From Arsenophonus sp031446165 (GTDB lineage: Bacteria > Pseudomonadota > Gammaproteobacteria > Enterobacterales > Enterobacteriaceae), in the NCBI GenBank assembly GCA_031446165.1, contig CP132905.1, forward strand, positions 496,001-560,000: a stretch of 64,000 bases of DNA. Direction: 5' to 3'. Below, one piece after another: positions 18,091 to 28,175 of the stretch (position 1 is its first letter; every line of letters starts with the position of its first letter). A program made the translations under genes and the position numbers. The notes below the pieces were generated by a model, which was not told the origin of the DNA, did no database searches, and was given only the letters and a program-made list of their open reading frames with translations.

Positions 18091-20526
18091 ATGAAAAGAA
18101 TGTTAATTAACGCAACTCAAAAAGAAGAATTGCGAGTTGCTCTTGTTGATGGGCAACGCTTATATGATCTAGATATTGAACATACTGGTCATGAACAAAA
18201 AAAAGCAAATATCTATAAAGGAAAAATCATCCGTATAGAACCAAGTTTAGAAGCAGCATTTGTTGATTATGGATCAGAAAAACATGGGTTTCTTCCAATC
18301 AAAGAAATTTCACGCGAATATTTTCCAAATCATTATCAACCTCATGGACGCCCTAATATAAAAGATGTTGTGAAAGAAGGACAAGAACTTATTATACAAG
18401 TTGACAAAGAAAAACGAGGTAATAAAGGTGCTGCTTTAACTACCTTTATTAGTTTAGCTGGTAGTTATTTGGTTTTAATGCCGAATAACCCTAGAGCTGG
18501 TGGAATATCAAGACGTATTGATGGTGAAGACCGTACAGAATTACAAGAAACATTATCTTCATTAACAATACCAAATGGTATGGGATTAATTGTTCGCACT
18601 GCAGGTTTAGGAAAATCAACAGCAGCATTGCAACAAGATTTAGAATACCGCATTAAACATTGGGAGGCTATCAAAAAAGCAGCAGAAAATCGATCTGCTC
18701 CTTTTCTTATTCATCAGGAAAGTAACGTCATTGTACGAGCCTTTCGTGATTATTTACAACCAGATATTAGAGAAATATTAATAGATGATGAAAAAATTGT
18801 TAAGGTTGCTCGCCATCACATTGAAGCAATTGGTCGCGGTGATTTTGTAAATAAAATAAAATTTTATAATGGAGAAGTGCCACTTTTTAGTCATTATCAA
18901 ATTGAATCACAAATTGAATCTGCTTTTCAGCGTGAAGTTCGCTTACCATCAGGTGGTGTTTTAGTAATTGATACCATGGAAGCATTGACAGCTATTGATA
19001 TAAATTCATCACGCTCAACTCGTGGTGTTGATATTGAAGCAACAGCATTAAATACAAATTTAGAAGCAGCAGACGAAATTGCTCGTCAATTACGCTTACG
19101 AGATTTAGGTGGCCTTATTGTTATTGATTTTATAGATATGACACCGACACGTCATCAACGTGATGTGGAAAATTGTTTACGTGAAGCAGTACGCCAAGAT
19201 CGAGCACGTATTCAAATTGCCAGAATATCACGTTTTGGTTTATTAGAAATGTCAAGACAGCGATTAAGTCCATCTCTTGGTGAATCTATTCATCATCTTT
19301 GTCCTCGTTGTAGTGGGGCAGGGAAAATTCGTGATAACAAATCACTTTCACTTGCTATATTACGTTTAATAGAGGAAGAAGCTTTAAAAGATAATACTCA
19401 TGAAATACATGCTATTGTGCCAATACAAATTGCTTCTTATTTACTTAATGAAAAACGTCAATCAGTTAATGATATTGAATTACGGCAAAATAATATACGT
19501 GTTATTATTGTTCCTAATAATCAAATGCAATCACCTCATTTTAATGTGATTCGTATTCGAAAAGGTGAAGAAATTGCAAAATTAAGTTATTACCTTGCTG
19601 AATATCATGAAGCTGAAATGAGTGATTTACTAGATAATCATACTGTTGAAAAAAAAATATCTCTACAAAACACTACTTCTCTTCTCCCCTCTAAATCTAC
19701 AAAAAATGAAATAGTTATTTGTAATAAACAATTGATTAACAAAAAAAAATTAATTAATTTTTTTAAAAAAATAAATACTTTTTTTTATATATTTTTTATA
19801 AAATTACAAAAACTAATAGAAAAAAAAATAAAAAATAAAAAATACAAAGATAATTATCGGGATACTGAATATAATGCAAAAAAACAAGAAAAAAATGAGC
19901 ATTCGTTTTATGCTCAATCAAGAGAAAACAATCAGAAAAATAATTTTCAAAATAATATAAATCAAATGCAAAAAAATTGCAAAAAACAAAAAGAATCAAT
20001 GCTGGATAATGGTAAAATAAAACAATTCATTAAACAAAAATATAATAAACAACCAATAATTTTTATTCCTAGAAATCATCAAAAAAACCAACTAGTACAA
20101 TCATTAGAGCTTACAAATAATGAAATTAACAAAATTTTAATAAAAAAACCACATAATAATGATAATACTATTAATCAAAATATTGAGTTACCTACAATAA
20201 ATAAATCACAGCAAATTACTGTTATTTTAACTGAAAAACCAATGATATTAAATGAATCCAAAAATAAAACAATAGACGAAAGTATTTTAGATATCAAAGA
20301 ACAGAATGTAGTGCAATTAGTAAATCAAGATAAGAAAAAACATGCTAATATTTTTCCACGTAGATCACGCAGATCACCCCGTCATTTAAGAGTTAGTGGA
20401 CAACGTCGTCGTCGTTATCGCAATGAATATCAAGAAAAAACATTAATCACATTTAAAAAAGAAGTTAATGTATCTCAACAACTATCTTTAGATAAAATCT
20501 CAAAAAAAAATATCATCTGCTATTAA
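18091..20526 (+). CDS. rne: Ribonuclease E, shortened C-terminal scaffold
   Basis: RNase E starts mRNA decay and matures rRNA and tRNA. I start at 18091 (MKRMLINATQKEELRV) to match E. coli; four in-frame codons precede it. The catalytic half, residues 1 to about 530, is highly conserved: S1 domain, DNase-I-like subdomain with IDINSS and IVIDFIDMTP, and the zinc-link CPRCSGAG. An amphipathic stretch near 550-575 (KLINFFKKINTFFYIFFIK) could be the membrane-targeting helix. The low-complexity Asn/Lys/Gln-rich linker then leads to the second arginine-rich RNA-binding segment, RRSRRSPRHLRVSGQRRRR. It ends about 40 residues later. At 811 residues against 1061 it lacks the terminal region that binds PNPase and the E. 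coli enolase-site region. Confidence 0.96.
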   Translation: MKRMLINATQKEELRVALVDGQRLYDLDIEHTGHEQKKANIYKGKIIRIEPSLEAAFVDYGSEKHGFLPIKEISREYFPNHYQPHGRPNIKDVVKEGQELIIQVDKEKRGNKGAALTTFISLAGSYLVLMPNNPRAGGISRRIDGEDRTELQETLSSLTIPNGMGLIVRTAGLGKSTAALQQDLEYRIKHWEAIKKAAENRSAPFLIHQESNVIVRAFRDYLQPDIREILIDDEKIVKVARHHIEAIGRGDFVNKIKFYNGEVPLFSHYQIESQIESAFQREVRLPSGGVLVIDTMEALTAIDINSSRSTRGVDIEATALNTNLEAADEIARQLRLRDLGGLIVIDFIDMTPTRHQRDVENCLREAVRQDRARIQIARISRFGLLEMSRQRLSPSLGESIHHLCPRCSGAGKIRDNKSLSLAILRLIEEEALKDNTHEIHAIVPIQIASYLLNEKRQSVNDIELRQNNIRVIIVPNNQMQSPHFNVIRIRKGEEIAKLSYYLAEYHEAEMSDLLDNHTVEKKISLQNTTSLLPSKSTKNEIVICNKQLINKKKLINFFKKINTFFYIFFIKLQKLIEKKIKNKKYKDNYRDTEYNAKKQEKNEHSFYAQSRENNQKNNFQNNINQMQKNCKKQKESMLDNGKIKQFIKQKYNKQPIIFIPRNHQKNQLVQSLELTNNEINKILIKKPHNNDNTINQNIELPTINKSQQITVILTEKPMILNESKNKTIDESILDIKEQNVVQLVNQDKKKHANIFPRRSRRSPRHLRVSGQRRRRYRNEYQEKTLITFKKEVNVSQQLSLDKISKKNIICY

Positions 20527-20536
20527 AATAGCAGAT
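20515..20536 (+). terminator. Hairpin overlapping the rne stop codon
   Basis: ATCTGCTATT (20515-20524) is followed after two bases by its exact complement AATAGCAGAT (20527-20536). The rne stop TAA lies in the loop. GAAAAATTTTTT follows, so the U-run begins about six bases after the stem. It could be a weak terminator or a 3'-end stabiliser. Confidence 0.4.
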
Positions 20537-21258
20537 GAAAAATTTTTTAAAAAATCTAAAAAAGCAATCAATGAAAAAATAATCACAAAAATGGATGAAG
20601 TATATTTGTTATATTATTAATCCTTCTGTAAGAAAGCAAAGTATCCCTTTATAAAGTATAAAAATGAATTTTAATTAAGATAAAAGTATACTTTTACAAA
20701 AAAATGATTTAAAAAGATAAAAAATATCTATTTTTGTAAGGATTAATAAAAATATATCTAAAAATATTCATAAATAAAATTTTTAATGATGTTTTTTAAA
20801 AAAAATCTTTTTCCGGAAAAAATAGTAATAGGGGTTATAATAAAAAAATTATTAATGTTAAAAAAGCTCTTATCTTTAAGAGTCTATTTATTAATCATAA
20901 AATAACACTATAATTATAGATAATATTTAGTTTTCGAGAAACATCATTATTTAAAATTGGCAATCTTTTGAAAAAATTATGTGCATATATAAAAAAATAT
21001 AATTTTTATAATTTATATAAAATATTTTACATAAATAAATTTATTTATAAAACTTAAAAATGGGAATTTTCTAAAAAATAGTTTTTCTATTTTTATATGC
21101 TTTCTAATATTTGTTGTATAGATTTTTTATTAAAAATTATTAAAAAATATCAAAAACTTATAATCAATATTAATAATCATGAAAAATTATTTTTAACACT
21201 TTTAAAAATTAGATTAAATTTTAGCAATTAAAAATTATAAAAAATATGTTCAATAATT
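20537..21258. other. Intergenic spacer, rne to yeeX
   Basis: About 720 AT-rich bases between convergent genes. A 12-base inverted repeat (TTATTAATCCTT at 20614-20625, AAGGATTAATAA at 20738-20749) encloses a 16-base palindrome TAAAAGTATACTTTTA (20681-20696). No remnant of the missing rne tail was recognised. Confidence 0.4.
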
Positions 21259-21582
21259 TTACTCTTCATTTTGATCACCTATTGTTTTTAATTTTTGTAA
21301 TAATTCTCGACGTTTTTTTGATAATTCTGCATTCTTGATATTATAATCGTCAATACGATCTTCATAATCATTACGCATATTAGAAATTATTGCTCTAATC
21401 TCTTGTATAGTCATCCCTTCTTTAAGATATTCATTCAAATTATCCAATAATAATACTCTTTTTTGATTATCACGAATTTTTTTTTCATTATCTATTAATT
21501 CACGTTTAATTTTATTTTTGCAGCGAAACATACGAACAAATTCTAATACGTTTTTAAATGACTGCTTATTTATACTTGTCAT
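21259..21582 (-). CDS. yeeX: DUF496 family protein YeeX
   Basis: The function of YeeX is not established. The 107-residue protein matches E. coli YeeX (109) almost throughout: FKNVLEFVRMFRCKNKIKRE, KKIRDNQKRVLLLDNL and YEDRIDDYNIKNAELSKKRR. It is mostly helical with heptad-like spacing, so a coiled coil is likely. AAAGG precedes the ATG. It lies head-to-head with sbcB, and the two are also near each other in E. coli. Retention of an uncharacterised gene in so small a gene set hints at a housekeeping role. Confidence 0.93.
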   Translation of the reverse strand: MTSINKQSFKNVLEFVRMFRCKNKIKRELIDNEKKIRDNQKRVLLLDNLNEYLKEGMTIQEIRAIISNMRNDYEDRIDDYNIKNAELSKKRRELLQKLKTIGDQNEE

Positions 21583-21869
21583 TTTTTATACCTTTCATAA
21601 AATATATATATTTAAAAAAAATATATAAAATTATTAACAATTAATAATATACACATATTTTATTGCTTTAATATTATTTTTTTAATAAAAATTAATGATT
21701 AATTTTAGATTAATAGTATGATAGAATAATAAATAATCTCATAATTATATTTTTAATATATTTGTTTATTAATTAAAAATAATTATGATGTATCTTTTTA
21801 ATATAAGCATTTTTTTAATGAAAAATTATATTAAATAATATATTTAACCATAAAATTTGGGAAAATATT

Positions 21870-23300
21870 TTGATTCATACTCAGAAATTCTCATTTTTGT
21901 TTTATGATTATGAAACATTTGGAAAAAATCCCGCTTTTGATAAAGCAGCACAATTTGCAAGTATTCGCACTGATGCTAATTTTAATATTATTGAAGAACC
22001 AATATGTTTTTATTGTTCTCCTGCAAATGACTATCTTCCAGAACCTGAAGCAGTTGTTCTTCATGGTATCACTCCACAATATGCAACAGTTCATGGAACT
22101 AATGAAGCTGAATTCGCTAAAAATATTTATTCTATTTTTAGCATAGGTAATACTTGTATTCTTGGCTACAACAATATTCAATTTGATGATGAAGTAAGTC
22201 GTTATATATTTTATAGAAACTTTTTTGATCCATATGATTACAGTTGGAAACTTGGTAATTCACGTTGGGATTTAATAAATGTTTTGCGCGCTTGTTATGC
22301 CTTACGTCCTAATGGAATCGATTGGCCTAATAATAACGGACTGCCTAGCTTTAAATTAGAAGATTTAACACATGTTAATAATATTCAGCATTTAAATGCT
22401 CATAACGCTATAGAAGATGTTTTAGCTACAATAGAAATAGCAAAATTAATAAAAAAAGCACAACCCCGTTTATTTAATTATTTTTTTACACTAAGAAAAA
22501 AAAATAAAATTATGAAATTAATCGATTGTGTTAGTATGACCCCATTAATTTATATTTCTAGTATATTTGGAGCAGCTAAATCAAATATTAGCATAATTGC
22601 TCCACTAACTTGGCATCCAAAAAATAAAAATGTTTTTGTTGCTTATGATCTTGCAGGAGATATAAATAAATCATTCACATTCAATAATAATATACTACAG
22701 GGATACGATGAATGGAAAATCAGCAATAAATATGCAGAAAATATTCAGTTAATCCATATTAATAAATGTCCTATTTTAGCACCTATTAATTTATTAAAAT
22801 CTATAGATTTACAGCGTATATCACTGGATATTAATCATTGTATGAATAATTGGAAACAATTAAGAAAAGATACAAAAATTCAGTACGAGATTACTCGATT
22901 TTTTTCTCAAAATACTTTTTTACATGAACCTAGTGATGTTGATCATCAATTGTATACAGGTTTTTTTAGTAATAAAGATCGCTTAAAAATGAACATTATT
23001 AATCGTACTTCACCAAAAAATTTATCCAAATTAAATTTAAGATTTGATGATCCGCGAATAAATCAATTATTATTTCGGTATCGCAGCAGAAATTATCCCA
23101 ATACTCTCACAAAAAAAGAAAAACTAATGTGGTTATCTTATCGAGAGAATAAATTAAACCAAGAAAAAATAAATAATTATCTAAAAAATATAGATAAATT
23201 ATTTTTGATACATATCAATAATAACAAAACTTGCACTCTCTTAAAAGAACTGGTTAAATATGTGCATCAAATTACTAATCAATATTTTTTCAATTATTAA
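21870..23300 (+). CDS. sbcB: Exodeoxyribonuclease I
   Basis: SbcB (ExoI) digests single-stranded DNA from 3' ends in repair and recombination. It has 476 residues, against 475 in E. coli. The DEDDh exonuclease residues are present: DYETFG near residue 13, and His and Asp in NAHNAIEDV near 178-186. ILGYNNIQFDDEV and NIFYRNF-like YIFYRNFFDPY also match. The SH3-like and helical C-terminal domains are retained (TPLIYISSIFGA and later YTGFFSNKDR). The only start that fits homology is a TTG at 21870, with weak GGGAA upstream; no in-frame ATG is nearby. Confidence 0.95.
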   Translation: MIHTQKFSFLFYDYETFGKNPAFDKAAQFASIRTDANFNIIEEPICFYCSPANDYLPEPEAVVLHGITPQYATVHGTNEAEFAKNIYSIFSIGNTCILGYNNIQFDDEVSRYIFYRNFFDPYDYSWKLGNSRWDLINVLRACYALRPNGIDWPNNNGLPSFKLEDLTHVNNIQHLNAHNAIEDVLATIEIAKLIKKAQPRLFNYFFTLRKKNKIMKLIDCVSMTPLIYISSIFGAAKSNISIIAPLTWHPKNKNVFVAYDLAGDINKSFTFNNNILQGYDEWKISNKYAENIQLIHINKCPILAPINLLKSIDLQRISLDINHCMNNWKQLRKDTKIQYEITRFFSQNTFLHEPSDVDHQLYTGFFSNKDRLKMNIINRTSPKNLSKLNLRFDDPRINQLLFRYRSRNYPNTLTKKEKLMWLSYRENKLNQEKINNYLKNIDKLFLIHINNNKTCTLLKELVKYVHQITNQYFFNY

Positions 23301-23857
23301 ATGTAACAAGCTATATTAGTTTTAAATTATTTATAATGCTTTTATTTTTTTTAAGAAAAAGCAAATATATTTCATAATATTAATTATATTATAAAAAAAT
23401 TACATAAAATTTTTAGTAGATATTATTTTTAAATCATTAAAAAGTACAAGATAAAAATAAATATACCATTATTTTTATTATAAATGATGATTTTTTTAGA
23501 ATAAAAAAGTATAATGGTATTATTCCATATATAATAAAAAAATAAAAAATTTATATTTGTATGCTTTATTTATACATTTGTAAATTTCTTATTTAAAAAA
23601 TATTTTTAAGGTCATACATTAATTCTCAATAAAAAATTCAATTTTTATTATTTTTAAACAACATAAATTATAATAAAAAATTAGTAATTTTATTTTCTAA
23701 TATAAAAAATATATTAAAATAAATAATTTATGATAATATTTTATTATTGCTTATTGCTAATATTTTGACTTTTATCATGATCGATCAACAAATATTTGTG
23801 ATATAAAATATTTTTTTCAAAAATTTGTCGATCAAAATTTATAAAATAATTAATAGT
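23301..23857. other. Intergenic spacer between convergent sbcB and lysP
   Basis: Two hairpins are visible. ATACCATTAT (23463-23472) pairs exactly with ATAATGGTAT (23511-23520), with extra pairing inside. GATCAACAAAT (23783-23793) pairs with ATTTGTCGATC (23823-23833) with one G-U, just downstream of the lysP stop. Either could end transcription of its neighbour. No gene remnant was found. Confidence 0.45.
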
Positions 23858-25273
23858 TTATTTAAATAATTTTGAATTATATGCAGGAAAATTCATTTCT
23901 TGATAATGAATAAAACGTGTTTTTTTAATAATTTTATAAGCAAACCATATTATTAGAAATAAAATAATACCAATATACGTTGTAATAATATTATACCAAT
24001 CAATTTTTTCAAATAAAAATGCCTGATAATTTTGCGAAAGAATAATAAATAAACATAGAAAAAAAGCAAAAATTGGCCCAATAGGAAAAAATTTTGAACG
24101 ATACGGTAATTTATTTAAATCTTCTCCTTGTAAAACATAACCCTTGCGAAATCGATAATGAGTAATTGCAATTCCTATCCAAGCTATAAATCCAGTCATT
24201 CCCGAAATATTTAATAACCACAAATAAACAACTTGATTACCAAACATTGAACTCAAAAAACAAAGACCACTGACTATAGTAGTTGCAATTAAAGCATAAC
24301 GAGGAACTCCTTTAGAGGATAATTGTGAAAATATTTTTGGTGCTTTTCCATCTTTTGCTAATGTATATAACATTCTAGTAGAAGCATACATACCTGAATT
24401 ACCAGCAGATAATATTGCTGTTAAAATAACTGTATTCATTACAATAGCTGCTGACAATAATCCTGCGTTTTCAAAAACTAGTGTAAAAGGACTAACACTG
24501 ATACCAATAATTTCATTCCGTAATAAACGCGAGTCCATATATGGAATAATCAAACTCATAACCAGTATAGCAAAAACATAAAACAACAAAATTCTCCAAA
24601 AAATTTGTCCTACTGCTTTTGGAATATTTTTACTGGGATCTTTAGATTCTCCAGCTGCAATACCAATTAATTCAGTACCCTGAAAAGAAAAGCCTACAAT
24701 CATACCAATTTTAATTATAGACGAAATACCACCAACAAAAGGCGCTTTACCTATTTTCCAATTATGCCAACCCGCATTTTCTGCTCCTTTTAAAATACCT
24801 ATGATCATTAATATACCTACCATGATAAAAATCATGACAGTAATTATTTTGATTAAAGAAAACCAATATTCTGCTTCAGCAAATCCTTTTACGGAAATAA
24901 AATTTAACATGAAAATAATAGAAAGAAAAATGCTACTCCAAATCCAACCATCAATTTTAGGAAACCAATATTCCATCACTAATTGAGCAGCTACTAAATC
25001 GACTGCTATAGTGACAGTCCAATTATACCAATAATTCCAACCAAGTGCAAAACCAAAACTTTCATCGACATATCTAGAACCATAAATAGAAAATAACCCT
25101 GAAACTGGTAAATAAGCTGCCAATTCCCCTAAACTAGTCATTAAACAATAAACCATAACACCAATAACAATATAAGCTAATACAGCTCCACCTGGACCAG
25201 CTTGAGCAAGAGTAGCCCCAGAAGCAACAAATAATCCTGTACCAATAGAACCACCAATGGCAATCATCGTCAA
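23858..25273 (-). CDS. lysP: Lysine-specific permease
   Basis: LysP is a 12-helix inner-membrane lysine:H+ symporter of the APC family. From TMIAIGGSIGTGLFVASGA onward the protein follows E. coli LysP (489 residues) closely, with FSFQGTELIGIAAGES, LLSAAIVMNTVILTAILSAGNSGMYASTRM and NYWYNWTVTIAVDLVAAQ. The coordinates use the first in-frame ATG (25273). Homology clearly runs further upstream: the same frame encodes KLHRELKARHLT, matching E. coli GLRRELKARHLT, up to an ATA at 25312 that has GGAG 7 bases before it. In a second frame a TTG at 25319 leads into MERQNK. So the gene either uses an unusual start or carries a one-base N-terminal frameshift. A lysine importer suggests reliance on host lysine. 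Confidence 0.9.
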   Translation of the reverse strand: MTMIAIGGSIGTGLFVASGATLAQAGPGGAVLAYIVIGVMVYCLMTSLGELAAYLPVSGLFSIYGSRYVDESFGFALGWNYWYNWTVTIAVDLVAAQLVMEYWFPKIDGWIWSSIFLSIIFMLNFISVKGFAEAEYWFSLIKIITVMIFIMVGILMIIGILKGAENAGWHNWKIGKAPFVGGISSIIKIGMIVGFSFQGTELIGIAAGESKDPSKNIPKAVGQIFWRILLFYVFAILVMSLIIPYMDSRLLRNEIIGISVSPFTLVFENAGLLSAAIVMNTVILTAILSAGNSGMYASTRMLYTLAKDGKAPKIFSQLSSKGVPRYALIATTIVSGLCFLSSMFGNQVVYLWLLNISGMTGFIAWIGIAITHYRFRKGYVLQGEDLNKLPYRSKFFPIGPIFAFFLCLFIILSQNYQAFLFEKIDWYNIITTYIGIILFLIIWFAYKIIKKTRFIHYQEMNFPAYNSKLFK

Positions 25274-25312
25274 ATGACGTGCTTTTAATTCTCGATGTAA
25301 TTTTATTCTGAC

Positions 25313-26564
25313 GCTCCAAATAATTGTTTGATATACACAGCTGTATATAAAAAATTTTTCATAAAAATTGTCTTAAATTCTTTAATTTTTAAGCATATTT
25401 CTTAAATATATAATGTAATAATGAATGTATATTCATGAATGATATTTAACATTATTTTAGTAAATTTTATGTAGAATAAAAAAAATTACTTGATAAAAAA
25501 TATTTATAATAATTTCTAACAAAATACTAACTTTATTGATAATAAATAAGAATTTTTATATACTATATGTATTTTTTAAAAATATTCTACGAATAAACAT
25601 GCAAGATCAAAAATCTATATATTTTTTAGAAAACATCAAAATTAATTTATTTTTTATAAAAATGTATTCAAGCATAAAAAAATTTCATTGCTCGATAGAT
25701 TTTTCTGAAAATTAAAAAATATTCATATATAAAAATATGATTTTACCAAAAATTAGACTACTTAAAATAAATCAAATTTTAATTTCGTTAGTTTAAATAT
25801 ACGTTTATGAAAATTAAAATAAGCGGAAAAAATATGAAATATAAATACCATAAAATTATATAAAATTTTTAGAAAAAATATATTTTTTCCTCTATAAAAA
25901 AATATAATATAAAATATATCATAAAAATATTTTATTACATTTAATATTATTTTTATTATAAGTTTTACTAATTAAAAATTAGAATTCAAAATAAAATAAG
26001 TAAATTTTGTAATATGAAAATCTATAATTTTATTAGTAAATATAATTTACCATATTTTTTCAGAAAAAATTACCCTTTTGTATGACAAACAACAAAATTC
26101 ATTTCTTTTTGAATTCCTAATATTTTATAATAATAATTATTGTGTAATAAAATCTTTATTAATAATCGACATGAGAGGATTTTAAGCTTTGACTTTTAAT
26201 ACCACAACCTAATGGTGGAAAAATACCAATGTTACATGCCGACATTACAATAATATAATTTCCTATATTTTAAAAATACTTGATTATTTTGATATGGATA
26301 TTTTTTACTATTATAGTATATTAATATCTTATAAAATATTTTATTAAATTCTATCTTTAATAGAATTAATGATTTATTTTTATGGTTTATTCTTTTTTAG
26401 CAAAAAAGTTTAATGTATATTTTTATGATATGAACATTATTTATTCATCATGCAAAAACTTGTAAAGTTAAAAAATATTTTTTTTAAAAATATTTCGATT
26501 GTTATAAAAATATATTTTTAAAGAATTAATCATATAAAATTATACAATAAAATAACCTTATAAA
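25313..26564. other. Large intergenic region, rplY to lysP
   Basis: About 1.25 kb, nearly all A/T. The exception is an island at about 26168-26250 with clearly higher G+C. On the minus strand this island holds a 28-codon frame (MSACNIGIFPPLGCGIKS and on to HVDY), and it contains CCACAACCTAATGGTGG, able to form a small hairpin. I could not name it; it may be a decaying gene end or a small RNA. Confidence 0.4.
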
Positions 26565-26849
26565 TTATCCAACTCGAAAAAAATCAATATGCATTAATTT
26601 AGGTTTGAATGGGTGACGTTGTAATGCTTGCACTTTAACTTGAATTTGAGTTCCATTAATTACTAAAATTAATAATTCATAAAATTCTGGCTTCTTTTCC
26701 TGATTAAGAATTTCATTATGATTTAGTTCAATCATAGTTATTTCTTTATCACCACCATAAAGAATAGCTGGTAATCTATGATTCTTACGTAAAAATCGAC
26801 TGGCACTTGTACCTTGATTTTTACGGATATTTGCAGTAATAATTAACAT
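26565..26849 (-). CDS. rplY: 50S ribosomal protein L25
   Basis: L25 binds 5S rRNA. The protein has 94 residues, the same as E. coli. It starts MLIITANIRKNQGTSASR, keeps RLPAILYGG and ends HPFKPKLMHIDFFRVG, typical of the short single-domain L25. It stands alone between two spacers over 1 kb long. The yejK and yejH neighbours of E. coli are absent. Confidence 0.97.
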   Translation of the reverse strand: MLIITANIRKNQGTSASRFLRKNHRLPAILYGGDKEITMIELNHNEILNQEKKPEFYELLILVINGTQIQVKVQALQRHPFKPKLMHIDFFRVG

Positions 26850-28175
26850 AATTTTTCTCTTTATACTAAAATTATAAAAAATATTTATTTCTGTTAAAAA
26901 AAGATTTTTTTATATGATCAAAATTTAAAAACTAAGATTAATAAACAAAACTTTATATTAACTAAAAATATATTTTTTGTTTCAAGTTAAATTTTTATAA
27001 AAAATCAAGTATTTATTAAAACAATAAAATTACCAATACATGCACATATATTCGTATTATGATCAAATATATAACTGATATTTAGAAATGTATTTATTTT
27101 TTAACAAAACTTGATTTATTATAATACGATATAATATTGATAGAACAAAAATATTTTTTAATAAAACAGTATTGTGCAAATCAAATTTTTATCATAATTT
27201 AAATGATATTTTTTAAAAAAATTATATATTTTATATGTATCATCAATCATGATTAAAAAATTTTTATAACTGTTATTTTTATTCATCAACAATCTTTTTA
27301 TAAAACTTTTTATTAAAATAATGTACAATAATTTCATATAAAAATATACAATTATTATTTTAATATATACTTTCTAATTATTTAGCATTATATGCTGAAT
27401 AATTATCAAAAAAACTATATTCATCTATTTATTATATATATAAATACTTAATCACTTATATCTTTATATCTTTTGTTATAGCAAATTTTTTTTTAATTCT
27501 CTTAATTTTTTATAAAAAATTATTATTAATTATTAATATTTTATTAAATAAAATTATCAATAATAAAAAATTATAAATAATATTGCAGATTGTCATAAAA
27601 TATACTTTTTAAAAAAAATATTATCGATATACATACACATAATTAAATTTATTTTTTATAATTTATTAATAAAAAGATCTATGAAAAAAAATAATTATTA
27701 AGATATAATAGAATACTATTGTAGTAGTACAAATTATAAATTAATAATTCAATATTTAAAAATAATAATTTTAATTTTAATATTTTAAAAAATAAAGCAA
27801 AAATTTATTTTTAATAATGCTTCTTTTAACACATATTAAAAAATAATTCATAAAATATTTTATATTACATGATTTTTATAAGACATATAAATATTAAAAA
27901 TTTATATTGAGAAAAATATAACTATTTTTTTATAAAAATAAACGAAGTTTCATTTAATTAATAATTTTCGATTAAATAATACTCAAGAAAATTTTAAGAA
28001 AATCTTAAAACATCAAAATAGAAAAATGATCTGATTTTTTATAAAAGCAAATTTTTATAAAAAAAAGAATAATACTAAATTTGTTTATATTTATATTTGA
28101 TATTTTACAACCAAAAAATATTTTTTCTAGTATTGAAATAATTTGATCTTTTTTCTACGTAGATAGAGAAAAAAC
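26850..28175. other. Large intergenic region, rplY to mnmA
   Basis: About 1.33 kb of nearly pure A/T between divergently oriented rplY and mnmA. No open frame with homology, tRNA or strong terminator was recognised. TCTACGTAGA near 28155 is a small palindrome just before mnmA. Likely fully eroded former genes plus two promoters. Confidence 0.45.

Noticed and set aside
21259..21582. First considered as an H-NS-like protein
   Set aside because: The coiled-coil look is similar, but the sequence matches YeeX (DUF496) along its whole length.
25134..25319. 61-codon minus-strand frame starting MERQNK
   Set aside because: Overlaps lysP in another frame. Only its first codons are of interest, as a possible frameshifted lysP start; not a separate gene.
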